In this document: positions 33,628 to 43,684 of the stretch, one piece after another
Layout: each line of letters starts with the position of its first letter
Position numbering within the stretch: position 1 is the first letter of the stretch
DNA from: Deinandra increscens subsp. villosa
Lineage: Eukaryota > Streptophyta > Magnoliopsida > Asterales > Asteraceae
Direction: 5' to 3'
Assembly: GCA_039602395.1 (NCBI GenBank)
Contig: JBCNJP010000017.1
Span: forward strand, 95,642,713 to 95,706,712
Length of the DNA stretch: 64,000 bases
Position numbers and translations under genes: made by a program
The notes under the pieces: model-generated
Databases searched by the model: none
What the model saw: the letters and a program-made list of their open reading frames with translations, nothing else
What the model was told of the DNA's origin: nothing

Positions 33628-34050
33628 TGAAAAAGCGGGTAAATATTGTTAACTCGTGAAGAATTTGTGGCTGTTTTGTTTTTCTAATGGCCCCTTGGTG
33701 AGTCGGGTTTCTACATTTGCAACTTTTGGTAGTTTTAGAGGCGATTTTTCGTTAACAGGTTGGGTTTGATTGGATGAAATTTTTTTGCATCCAGATTTGT
33801 GATCTTGTGGTGAAGAACATATAGTTTGCATCTTGGAATGAATATTTGTAACTGAACTCAAAGAGATATTGTTTGTGTTTTAAAATGAGTCAATGAAGTA
33901 TCCCAAATGAATCACTTATCACCAAAGCCTTTGAATCCATGGGTTTACATACCCTTATTTTGGGCCTCATATGGCCCAAGCCCATACGGTTACCTCCCAT
34001 AGTCCCATATCCTTTCCTCTCGGACCCAAGGACTTGGCCTTTGGGTTACA
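33628..34050. other. 3' flank of the host gene
   Basis: Probable 3' UTR and spacer (no coding). It runs into a scaffold gap. Confidence 0.5.
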
Positions 34051-34550
34051 NNNNNNNNNNNNNNNNNNNNNNNNNNNNNNNNNNNNNNNNNNNNNNNNNN
34101 NNNNNNNNNNNNNNNNNNNNNNNNNNNNNNNNNNNNNNNNNNNNNNNNNNNNNNNNNNNNNNNNNNNNNNNNNNNNNNNNNNNNNNNNNNNNNNNNNNNN
34201 NNNNNNNNNNNNNNNNNNNNNNNNNNNNNNNNNNNNNNNNNNNNNNNNNNNNNNNNNNNNNNNNNNNNNNNNNNNNNNNNNNNNNNNNNNNNNNNNNNNN
34301 NNNNNNNNNNNNNNNNNNNNNNNNNNNNNNNNNNNNNNNNNNNNNNNNNNNNNNNNNNNNNNNNNNNNNNNNNNNNNNNNNNNNNNNNNNNNNNNNNNNN
34401 NNNNNNNNNNNNNNNNNNNNNNNNNNNNNNNNNNNNNNNNNNNNNNNNNNNNNNNNNNNNNNNNNNNNNNNNNNNNNNNNNNNNNNNNNNNNNNNNNNNN
34501 NNNNNNNNNNNNNNNNNNNNNNNNNNNNNNNNNNNNNNNNNNNNNNNNNN
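34051..34550. other. Assembly gap (500 N)
   Basis: Exactly 500 N, a conventional placeholder for a gap of unknown size. Reading frames crossing it are meaningless. Confidence 0.98.
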
Positions 34551-34796
34551 CTTGCACCGTGTTTTGCATGACAACAAACGCTTGGAAATCAGACATCTTC
34601 TGATAAACTTTCGTTATTGAAAACTTCGGATGCAAAAACGGAGGTCTTAAAGACGGATTTTGGGGGTCAAACCAGAGGGTACTAGCCGTTAGGCAGTAAA
34701 GTATAGATCTCGTCGAGACGGTCGTTTTGGTTGGTATTAGCTCCCGTAACTCTTAACTGTTCTCAAGTTACGTCAGTTTTTTAGCGAACACCACTT

Positions 34797-35108
34797 TTCT
34801 GCCAGCGTACCAAACACACTCTCAGCGGACCAAATCTTGACCAACGTACCAAAACTTTGACCGGACCAAGAAGTCAGCGTACCACCAACCTCAGCGTACC
34901 AAACTAGCGGCGTACCAGTGAACTCAGCGTACCACAGTGAACAGTAACGTACCACCTTTGAAGATTGCCTTACGTACCAATCAGCGGATCAAATGGTACG
35001 ACGTAACTGCTCCGGACCAACGATGAAGATTTCATTGCGTACTAGTAGCGTACCAGCCAGCGTACCAGCATTTCATCCAGCGTACCACGACATTTAACCG
35101 GCGTACCA
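34797..35108 (-). repeat. CGTACCA leader array of element F
   Basis: About twelve CGTACCA copies (commonly AGCGTACCA, + strand) plus about four GCGGACCA variants in roughly 310 bp, irregularly spaced. Confidence 0.85.
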
Positions 35109-35337
35109 ACACTGTTTCGACTGATTTTTGAGAATTTGGACGTTTTGGACTGTAATTTGCAGCAGTAGGCAACGAAAAATACACTAGGAACGTTTTGAAA
35201 TCAAGTTTGACATCAGAATCACTCGGAATTGAAGAAAATTGATGGAAGATCAATAATATCCAAACTTTCTCTCACTAGAAATCCAAAAATTGATCAAAAC
35301 AAAGCAGTAGAGCAACGTGGATTGCTCTAATAACACT

Positions 35338-35689
35338 TGTAAGGACACGAAATGATCTTAGTACTGCATGATTCGATCAATCTAGTGAACACGAATGTAA
35401 ATAAGAGATTTCTTATTAAATCACTTGAAGATTACAAAGAACTCTCTCTGGTTTCTCTCTCTAGAACACACACACACAAAAGGTGTAGAATGACAGAACT
35501 GATAAGCTCTTATTCTAACATGCACTATTTATAGTTCCACATACTAACATGTGTACCAATTGGTATGGCGGACCATGGTGCGTACCAATGGTATGCTGTC
35601 TTTGGTATGTTGACACTAAGACTCACAATGACACGCTCACTTAGATACAATACCTGAGACACTCTATAGCATAGGAATATGCTCTAACA
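35338..35689 (-). repeat. LTR of element F
   Basis: TGTAAGGACACG to GCTCTAACA on +. It has a TATA-like ACTATAAATAGT inverted repeat (minus strand, about 35523-35534) and further motif copies. No partner LTR in the window. Confidence 0.65.
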
Positions 35690-36517
35690 TAACTCACCAT
35701 GTGTGTGAAATAATAACCAAATAGTCAAACTGACGAAAAAGATAGTGAATCTTCTTAAACTTCACATAAGACACATAACTGTGTAAGTGTTTGACCGTGT
35801 TGACCAACAATGTTATACATGCGGACAAACAAAAAGTTGACTCGACAACACATTAGTGATTGAATTAGGTTTCTAATATTTATCCTAACATGCATATCAA
35901 ATATATAACATGTTATATAGCGGAAAATATTCATGCGCCACAATTTACTACGAGTTATCCCCCGTGTACGATGTAAGATCGACGTGGCGATCTTACAAAG
36001 TCTTGTTATTCCCATCGAGGTATGAGACTTACGACTTGTACCCACGTGTAGCGCATAACTAATTTGACCTAAGATATGTAAACAAATAACAAAGTAAATA
36101 AAGAGTCCATACGCATGCATCACATAAATATTATTTTTCCAGTAAATATATATTTATCGCGTATAAGCTAAGTTCATGTAACATTCACGTTTTTATCGCA
36201 CGTTGAGCATATAAGGAAATCACGTTTAGCATATTCCAAGTCATATTAAGTGTTCACAATAGCATACATGCACGTTATATCAACTTACGATCACGTTTCG
36301 TACAATAAAAATAAATATTTATTTAAATATATTATTTTTCATGGAATCAAATACCAAGATCACAATTTTATCATCCGCCATGCATCCCATAACCTAGATC
36401 ACGTAACTTTATCTTAGATAGAACATCGATCAGAGTCACCTTTACACTAGATCCTTCATGCATGCACATAAAAATCATACTTTTATCGAATATTTCACGT
36501 ATAGTTATCGACTTCAT

Positions 36518-37363
36518 CGTTGGAAAAAGTGTGTGTGATTGAGATATTAATCTCAAAGAAATCTAGGTTCAAGTTTAGGAATGTGGTGTATCCTATCCCA
36601 CATTGGTGGGGGAACAATAGTTCTTCTAGTTTATAAGGATAACCCTCAAAGCCTTGAATAACTCATGTGTCATGTTTTACTCTGGCTTATACCCTTGCGC
36701 AGGGGGGGGGGGGGTGCGAATCTTGGCTATTTGGGTCGCAATTATGAACTCGTGCCCGCGCGACCTGCGGACACGAATACAGCTCTGAAACGTGTGTCCG
36801 TGCGAGACACGTTTTTACTAATTTCGAGCCACCATTTGAGCAGATTCTAGAAGAGGCCTTTTTGGCTCCTACAACTGCAAAACCTTTTTGCATTCCAAAA
36901 CTGATCATTGATGGAGATCATTAAACCCGTTTAATGATCATAATGCACATTAATATACATGTATTATATATACACATTCTTGATCAGATGTGAAAATATG
37001 AACACATACAAATCAGTAAGAAACACACATTGTTGCTGTTGTTTTCTTATCATCGATCTCATTGTTGCAGATGCTGCATTCCGGCTTTGTTTCAGGCAGA
37101 TCATCTAGTCTGGCGGCACACGCTGCTTCGAACCAGTGTACCCTGGGAACAGATGGTGAATCTGTTTAAGGGAATTGTGTCAAACACAAGCCCGGTTCCT
37201 TCGTTTTCTTGTCTTCTACTTTCAGGGATCGTTCCAGCCATCAGTTCGTCATACGGTTCACTACGTCTTCGATTTGGTTAGATCGTCAATTTATTTTGTA
37301 TTCTTATATTATGCTCCTGCTGTGTAACAATTGTCATAATCATTTTACGCATAAAATCCAACA
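36518..37363. mobile_element. Solo LTR in the Tekay-like LTR fragment
   Basis: 846 bp, CGTTGGAAAAAGTG to AAATCCAACA, flanked by TTCAT (36513-36517 and 37364-37368). The first base is C where LTRs start with T, a point change. Comparison with 10545-10580 shows the host LTR is continuous once the insert is removed. It contains a 13-G run (36702-36714). Confidence 0.85.
36702..36714. repeat. Poly-G run (13)
   Basis: Thirteen G inside the solo LTR at 36518-37363. Confidence 0.9.
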
Positions 37364-38280
37364 TTCATTGCATGTTAACCCTAGATCTAGCATTATGAAA
37401 CATCCATACACATAAAAATCACATCTTTATCATCATGCAAGCTTACAAACCCTAGATCTATGCATGGATCATCATCATCATCATAAAATCATATTTTTAT
37501 CATAAAAAACCAAACTTTATTATTCTAATCTCTAGATCTATGCATGGAATCATCATATCATTAACAAAGCAACCTAGATCTAACATAAAGTTGAAATCTT
37601 GATGACTTTTAAGCAAAGAAAAACAAAGAGAATAACATATCGATGATAAAGGAACGTTCGGGGATGAAAAACATGCCTGGATCTTGATGTAACGCACCAA
37701 ACTTCAAGGTTTTGGACAAAGAATTCTCAAGAACAGGTTTAGAGAGTTGATGGGACGTTTTTGGGGTTTTGGAAATGAGTAAATGAGGCAAATGGCGAAT
37801 TTATAGTGGGACTTTAGGGTTTTTCACGATCTGAAATTTTCACGGGCCATCAAGGGTCCTGACGGGGCATTTTCACGGTCCGCGAACCCCCTGTCAGCCC
37901 CCTCCTGTAGACTTTTGTTGACTGGTCCTCGTTTTTCGAGTCTTTGGTCACGTTTTCCACGTTTTCACACCATCATATTTATCACATTGAATCTAATAAA
38001 ATCAAGTATAAAATGTCATATATCATAATACGATAGCACAATTAAATTCACGGAAGAGTTTCGCACGTAAGTCAATGCATGTATCAGTTTTTAGTTAATC
38101 ACCAATCTTTCGAGACTCAAACTTGTGTGTGATATGTTTCAAGGCTACTAGACTCATCTAATATTTTAATTGACATACTACACCTATATACGTGATTCCC
38201 GGTTTGTCGGTTTTATCAGTTTTCGATGCTCCGGTCCCACCCGACACCCGACGGGTCAGATTGTCACATCAACTGAACAG

Positions 38281-39600
38281 AAAAAAATTCGACCAAAACT
38301 TTTGGCTTCCAATATATATAACCAAAACTGTTAAAACTCTCGACTAAAATTGTCAAAACTCTTGACCGACACTATCAAAACTTTTGAATGAAATTATTAA
38401 AAACTTTGAAGGAAATAAACAAAACTTTCATGTACTAGATCAAAGTTTCTGTTAACGTGATGTTCGAAGTTATGACCGAACGTAATGTTTGAAAACTTTC
38501 CAACCCTTTAACAAACGGAGCTTTTGACCCAGCAACGCAACCCTAATAGTGACGACAACTGATCGAAACCTGCTTCGAACGTAACTAGCAACTACTGAAC
38601 ATGAACCTTGAAATACCTTTGAACTAACCTACAACAAACAAAACGAATTTGATAATTAAACTAGTTGCTGCCAAATAGAAGACCGAGAGCCTGATGCTCT
38701 GATACTAGTTGTTGGGTATCAGTGGACAACTAATCATCAAACGTGCACTCTACGCCATACGATGGAAAGACGAAGAAGAAAAAGGAAATAAAAGATTTAT
38801 AATGGTTCAGTCTAATCTGACATACATCCACTCAACAACTACATATTTATTTCTCTATGCTCTAAGACCAGATTTCTATTATAATGTTAGTACATATCGG
38901 GGAAGTTTACGACAAACATGGTAATATGTCTTCAAAGCAATCGGGCCCAAACTTGGGATAGTTAAAATTGCCACATCCAATAATAAGGCAATGTATGGTG
39001 GTGTGGTGGTATGACGGTGACTATGCATGCCAAAATAAATACTAATAAAAACAATTAGTTATCAAAATAAACAAATTAAACACTAATTCCAAAAAAATTA
39101 ATAAAAGCAATTACATAATAAAAATAGATCCCGGTAAAAACTTTCGATTCATGTTTGTTGAAGATGTTAAAATGATACTATTTATAGAATTTTTATTATA
39201 TTTTTAAGCCTAACGACTTAGAATATTTTCTCATACGTGGCCACACTTACGGTGGTTGGGCCAACCCCCCACCAATGTACAAACATGTAGTGTTCCACAC
39301 CCGTATATCACTAGTTTAACTTTTAGATGGCATAGAGAGATACAAATTTCATAGCTTAATGTAATAAAGCTTATATATGCGATAAGAAATTCAAAGTTAT
39401 TATCTTCTTTTCTCTTCTTGAGATATATTCTCACCTTTTGATGATTTTAAAACATGATAATTGGACAAATTGGCTATTTCATTTCTTTTAATCCATAAAT
39501 GCTCTTTAAGATTCCATTAAAACTATGAATTTTGAAGACTGTATGTTTTCTAAAACCAAAATAGTAATTTCAGGTCTCTTAAAGCATCGCACATGCAGTG
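38281..39600 (-). mobile_element. Copia-type element H, 5' portion
   Basis: On the minus strand: an LTR end ...CCCAACA at 38710, two bases, a primer site with one mismatch (TAGTATCAGAGC, 38696-38707), then a leader running left to about 38281 with repeated CAAAACTYTTGA motifs (+ strand view: CCAAAACTTTTGG, CAAAACTCTTGACC, CAAAACTTTTGAA and others). The LTR extends right from 38710 to an undefined end near 39600. No gag or pol remains. Confidence 0.5.
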
Positions 39601-39817
39601 TCAGAGGTTACATCTTATCTGCTGTAGTTCCCTTTAAAAAAAAGAAAATACATATAAGCAAATCACCCACAGAAGTAAAGCCCTAAAATTATTTTAAAAA
39701 CATTGTTGTTATTACACATCACCTTTTTTACATTCTAGTCTCACGTCATCTTAGACAGCCTCTGCGATTCACCATCATTATCATACACCCTAAACGGGAA
39801 CCAAGGCTACTCACAGG

Positions 39818-39860
39818 ATGGATAATCTGACTGCTGCTGATCTCAATCAGATGACAACAG
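39818..39860 (+). other. Putative gag exon 1 of element B, inside the LTR
   Basis: ATG at 39818 opens 14 codons plus one base (MDNLTAADLNQMTT) and stops exactly at CAG/GTAATC, a good donor. It lies upstream of the LTR end and PBS. The matching acceptor is CCACTCTAAG/CC at 51002/51003, after a CT-rich tract. Joining keeps phase with the gag frame, which has no in-frame ATG before 51062 and a stop just upstream of the acceptor. Prediction only. Confidence 0.5.
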
Positions 39861-39921
39861 GTAATCTTTACATACGTATTATCTGTTTATTATTATAATG
39901 ATTCATGATTTGATCAACATG

Positions 39922-39934
39922 TGGTATCAGAGCA
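39922..39934 (+). other. Primer-binding site of element B
   Basis: TGGTATCAGAGCA, complementary to initiator-Met tRNA, two bases after the LTR end. Confidence 0.88.
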
Positions 39935-40139
39935 TATGTTGCTCAATCGAATCATAAATCTGAATTCGTTTAACCTTATTTTCGAAATCAGACAAGGGTT
40001 TTCAAACCTAACCTAAAGCCTGAAAAACCCTAATTTGTTTTAATCTCCAATTCAGTTTTAATCACAAAACCCTAATTCATTTTTTTATCACAAAACCCTA
40101 ACTGATTTTGAGAGATAATTACTTTTTTTATCGAAATAC

Positions 40140-40560
40140 CAATTCTCGATCTCAAAGCTTACTTTTCGATCAAATTACTTACTTTTCGACCAAATTACTA
40201 ACTTTTCGATCGAAATTGTGGCTTAGTCCCTGCTTTCTCGATCGAAAAGCTTACTTTTCGACCAAATTACTTACTTTTCGATCGAAACTGTGGCTTTGTC
40301 CCTGCTTTTTGATTGGACCATATGGTTTTTCGATCGACTTTTCGATCGGGCCATATGGCTTTTCGATTGGCTTTCCGATCAGCTTTTCGATCGACTTTTC
40401 GATCGACTTTTCAATCGACTTCTCGATCGACTTTTCGACCAGCCTTTCGATCCGATTGAAAAGTCAGCCTTTTTGATAGGGTACACCTTTTCGATTGGAT
40501 ACCTCTTTTCGATCGAAAACCCCTTTCGATCGGGTACACCTTTTCGATTGGTTTCTGTTA
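40140..40560 (+). repeat. CTTTTCGATCG leader array of element B
   Basis: About twenty copies, counted by eye, of CTTTTCGATYGR and close variants, irregularly spaced. Many are centred on the palindrome CGATCG. They create spurious open frames of FSIDFSID type. Confidence 0.88.
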
Positions 40561-40689
40561 AATTTGGGGCTTAATATTAAAATTTTGTTTTGTTTAAAAC
40601 CTTAAATGCTCATGTTTTACAAAACAAATATATATATATAAGTTAGATTAGTTCTTTAACTTTTATTAGTTATTGACATGTAGTAATTC

Positions 40690-40980
40690 TAGCCAACGCT
40701 GATTTGCTACCTTAACCAATGCCATTATTTTTCTAATACTATTTAACTTATTTTTAAATTAAACTAATCTATTCGCTTAAATTGATAACATCTTTAAAAC
40801 CTCGATTCTGGCCAACGCTGATTCGTTGTTTTTACAATGATTATCAACTAAAAATTAAGCATTCGCCTTTCTTATACAAATGTTTCTCTTCTGGCCAACG
40901 CTGATGATTTGCACCTGTATTCAGCGAACCTAATTTGTACATAAAGCTTAGATGTATCATTTCTGGCCAACGCTGATGTG
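40690..40980 (+). repeat. Four interspersed GCCAACGCTGAT motifs
   Basis: GCCAACGCTGATT/GATGAT follows TCTGG or TCTA at about 40692, 40810, 40891 and 40964, separated by unrelated AT-rich sequence of about 70-120 bp. Lies in the leader of element B between the GATCG array and the Harbinger insertion. Confidence 0.85.
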
Positions 40981-41441
40981 ATACATCACTTTATGCACAT
41001 ACCCTTATCTAGTTCATAATGCTTAAGTGATAGGAAAGTAACCAACGCGAAAGCTAATTCATTTAAGTAGAACCTTATTTTCTCTATTAATTTTGGTGAT
41101 TGTAAGGGGCGGCGGTATGGTACAAGAGCCGGTATGGTACAAGAGCCGGCTCGCGGTTCCAAGGGAGCCGCATGGCTCCTTGCGGTTCACCATACCATGT
41201 CACCCGGTTCCCCCTCTTGGCTCGAGATGTGCGGTTTCAAATGGTTTCCAGAAGCACGGAGAAGCCGGCCCCTTGTGATCGTTTTTTTTTGTTACCGTTG
41301 GTAGCCAACGTCTATCTATCTTTTTTTTTTCTTTAAGCTTTTTAACAAACCACTATATATACCCATTCTATTTTTTTGTAATAAACCATACCTTATACCA
41401 CTTTCTTTTTACCTCTTTCTCTCTACAAAATGAGTCTTTAC

Positions 41442-42097
41442 TGTAGGGATATGATCATATAATAGTAAGCGTATGTCCGGAAATTATTTAAGCCTACGGG
41501 GTCACACGTCTCGACACCAAATGTATTAATATTAATTAATGGTTAATTAATATTTATCACGAATTATTTAACGAGGTTTCGTTAAAAACTGACAGTTAAT
41601 TGTTAACAAAGGGTGTTACTTGTAATTAGAGAGAGTTGGATTTGGATTACAATTGAGAGAAGGATGTGGATAAGGCCTCTAGGCCGAATTCGGCTAGGGA
41701 TCTTATGCCCTATCCCCATCTTGTTCTCCAAGTCTCCAAACACTATAAATAAACCTTCTTGGTTTAAGGTTTAGTAGCTGCTTTTATCTGATAAAAGGAA
41801 AACCCTAATTCTCTCTCTCTTCTCTCTCGAATTCGGCAACAAGAAAACCCAAGGGGGGTTTCAGTTCTTGTGTGGTTCGACCAAGGCCAACTTGAGTGGA
41901 GGTGTTCGTGATCAAAGTGCTAGCACATAGCATTGGTGTGTCGTGTGTGCGATCGTAGAGGGATTTGCTTTAAATCCTCCAAGAGATTAAGTCAATCCGA
42001 GCTCATAAGGTAAACATGTTCTATCCGGTTAGTTAGATTAATTCATAGGTTTCTTTCCGCTGCGTACTCGTGAGATAATTTGTTATATAACCCAACA
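41442..42097 (+). repeat. 5' LTR of element A
   Basis: 656 bp, TGTAGGGATATG to TAACCCAACA. TATA-like ACTATAAATAAACC near 41747. Splice donor ATAAG/GTAAAC cut after 42009, in the U5 region. Confidence 0.95.
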
Positions 42098-42098
42098 G

Positions 42099-42113
42099 TG
42101 GTATCACGAGCCA
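42099..42113 (+). other. Primer-binding site of element A with an extra C
   Basis: TGGTATCACGAGCCA: the Met-tRNA PBS with one inserted C compared with elements B-E. It may still prime, or may be a lesion acquired after integration. Confidence 0.8.
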
Positions 42114-42181
42114 CCTATGATTTTAATTAATTACCGGGAATAAAAACTTGGAAGGGGGGTAACCAAATCAGATTCTAGCTT

Positions 42182-42625
42182 TTCGATCCATTTAAAAATC
42201 GTGTTTTACAATTGGAAAAAGGTTTCGCAAGTTGGTAAAAACGAAAAAACTCAAAAAAAATCGATGGAAAAAGACTTTTCGACCCGATCGAAAAGTCCCT
42301 GATCGAAAACTGCTTTTCGACCCGATCGAAAACCACTTTTCGGCTGGCTAATCCCGATCGGAAACCCTTGTTTTCCGATCGGAAACCCGACACCCGATCG
42401 GAAACCCTTGTTTTCCGATCGAAAACCCTTGTTTTCCGATCGGAAACCCTTGTCCCGATCGAAAACCCTTGTTTTTCGATCGGAAAGCCTAGTTTCGATC
42501 GGAAACACCTGTTTTGGTCGGAAACCCTAATCGAAAAGTGATGTTCTCGATCGGAAACCCTGATTCCGATCGAAAACTATATATTCTGGATCGAAAACCT
42601 CTAGCCGAATCGGAAACCCTAATTT
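42182..42625 (+). repeat. GATCGRAAA leader array of element A
   Basis: About fourteen GATCGAAAA/GATCGGAAA copies, often as CCGATCGGAAACCCTTGTTTT, plus degenerate ones, between PBS and gag. Similar core (CGATCG) to element B but a different consensus. Confidence 0.88.
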
Positions 42626-43684
42626 TAGGTCTAAAATTTGATTTTGTGATCTAAAATTAAGAACCCAAGTTTTTGTTATTTGATAATCAACATGTTGTAC
42701 CTTTATTTTAAATGTTAAAAAGAAAGTAAAAACCATGATGTTTCATGCAAATCGTTCATGGTTATTACTTAGATCAAAGAGGATTAAAATTAAAATTATG
42801 TTAGATAATTAGAAACCCTAAATATTATGTGATTATTGTGATAATTGTGACATAATAAAAGGTTTTAATTGAAAGTTTGTTTTATGAAAATCGAAATTTG
42901 CTTAAATATCTATTGAAATATGATTTTGTTTATAAAATAAAATTTGTGTCCTAAAACTCAAAAGAAACACCGGCTCACCCATTTGAACACACTCTAAGAG
43001 AGGTATAAGTCGGGTCGCTCTGCTTCCCTAAAGGGGTAGGTTTTTAATTGCAAAAGTTGCAAACCTCACCCCTACGCTTCTTTGTGTGTTGCAAATGGAG
43101 CTACCGAGCTCTTTTGTTTTGGAAGACAAACTAAGAATTTTATAAACACATTATGTTGTGAAGATATGCATGAATCTTCACACATAACATTTTGATCACA
43201 CATCAAAATTGATTTGACCCAATAAAGACTTAAGTCTTTGCCACCCAACTCGTAAAGGACACTTGTGGGTGTTACTCTACTCATTGGTACACAATGGTAG
43301 ATTAGCATCTGCAAGACAAGTTCCCACTCATTGGTACACAATGGTGGACAATTTGTGCGTTCTTGGTTGGACGACTTAAAGCGAGCTAGGCGGTGAGACC
43401 CTTAGCCCGTGGCAAAAGATGGGATGAAACATGACTACAAATCACTTGGTGCAAGTTGTAAGTCCCATAAAATCTAGGAATTGTACTTGGAGTACAATTA
43501 TTGATCGTCACTTACCTTTTGAATGCATCGTTTCTAGCATATCAACTGATGAAATGATGTCATGTCAATTGGATCCTAGCCTTAATAAACTTGATTGTTT
43601 AAAGTGTTTAAACATTGGGTAATTAAATTTATTAAGGAAAAGATTATCAAAAATACTGATTTTTGAACTTAATCTGTTTTGTAG

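Larger units (their letters stand above)
34551..35689 (-). mobile_element. Copia-type element F, 5' portion
   Basis: On the minus strand: LTR 35689-35338 (352 bp, TGTTAGAGCA... to ...GTCCTTACA); a degenerate primer site about 35320-35335 (TTATTAGAGCAATCC); a leader packed with the motif GCGTACCA (as read on +); then a gag-like start (MSDFQAFVVMQNTVQ) at about 34597 running into the gap. The LTR itself carries two or three motif copies (about 35556-35585). The remainder of the element is hidden by the gap or absent. Confidence 0.65.
35700..38240 (-). mobile_element. Tekay-like LTR fragment, split by a solo LTR
   Basis: Collinear with the Gypsy LTR at 8893-11791. Shared phrases include CCCATCGAGGTA..GAGACTTA.GACTTGTAC, GGATCTTGA..., CTTTTGTTGACxxG, TTTGGTCACG and TTTCGAGACTC.(A)ACTTGTGTGTGAT, in the same order. 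Similarity stops near 38225. It is split by the solo LTR at 36518-37363. Both LTR ends are unclear, so it is a fragment rather than a defined solo LTR. Confidence 0.7.

Noticed and set aside
33939..34635. Four long open frames across 34051-34550
   Set aside because: Almost entirely N; artefact of the assembly gap.
40108..40574. Overlapping + strand ORFs of 122 and 94 codons rich in FSIDFSID and FDRLFDRL
   Set aside because: Translations of the CTTTTCGATCG leader repeats; no codon constraint and no homology.
24003..42625. Short repeats with spacers resembling a CRISPR array
   Set aside because: Repeats are 7-12 nt, irregularly spaced, in a plant nuclear retroelement context; no cas genes.
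42175..42736. Minus-strand ORFs (GFRSENKGFRS repeats)
   Set aside because: Antisense translation of the GATCGRAAA leader array of element A.
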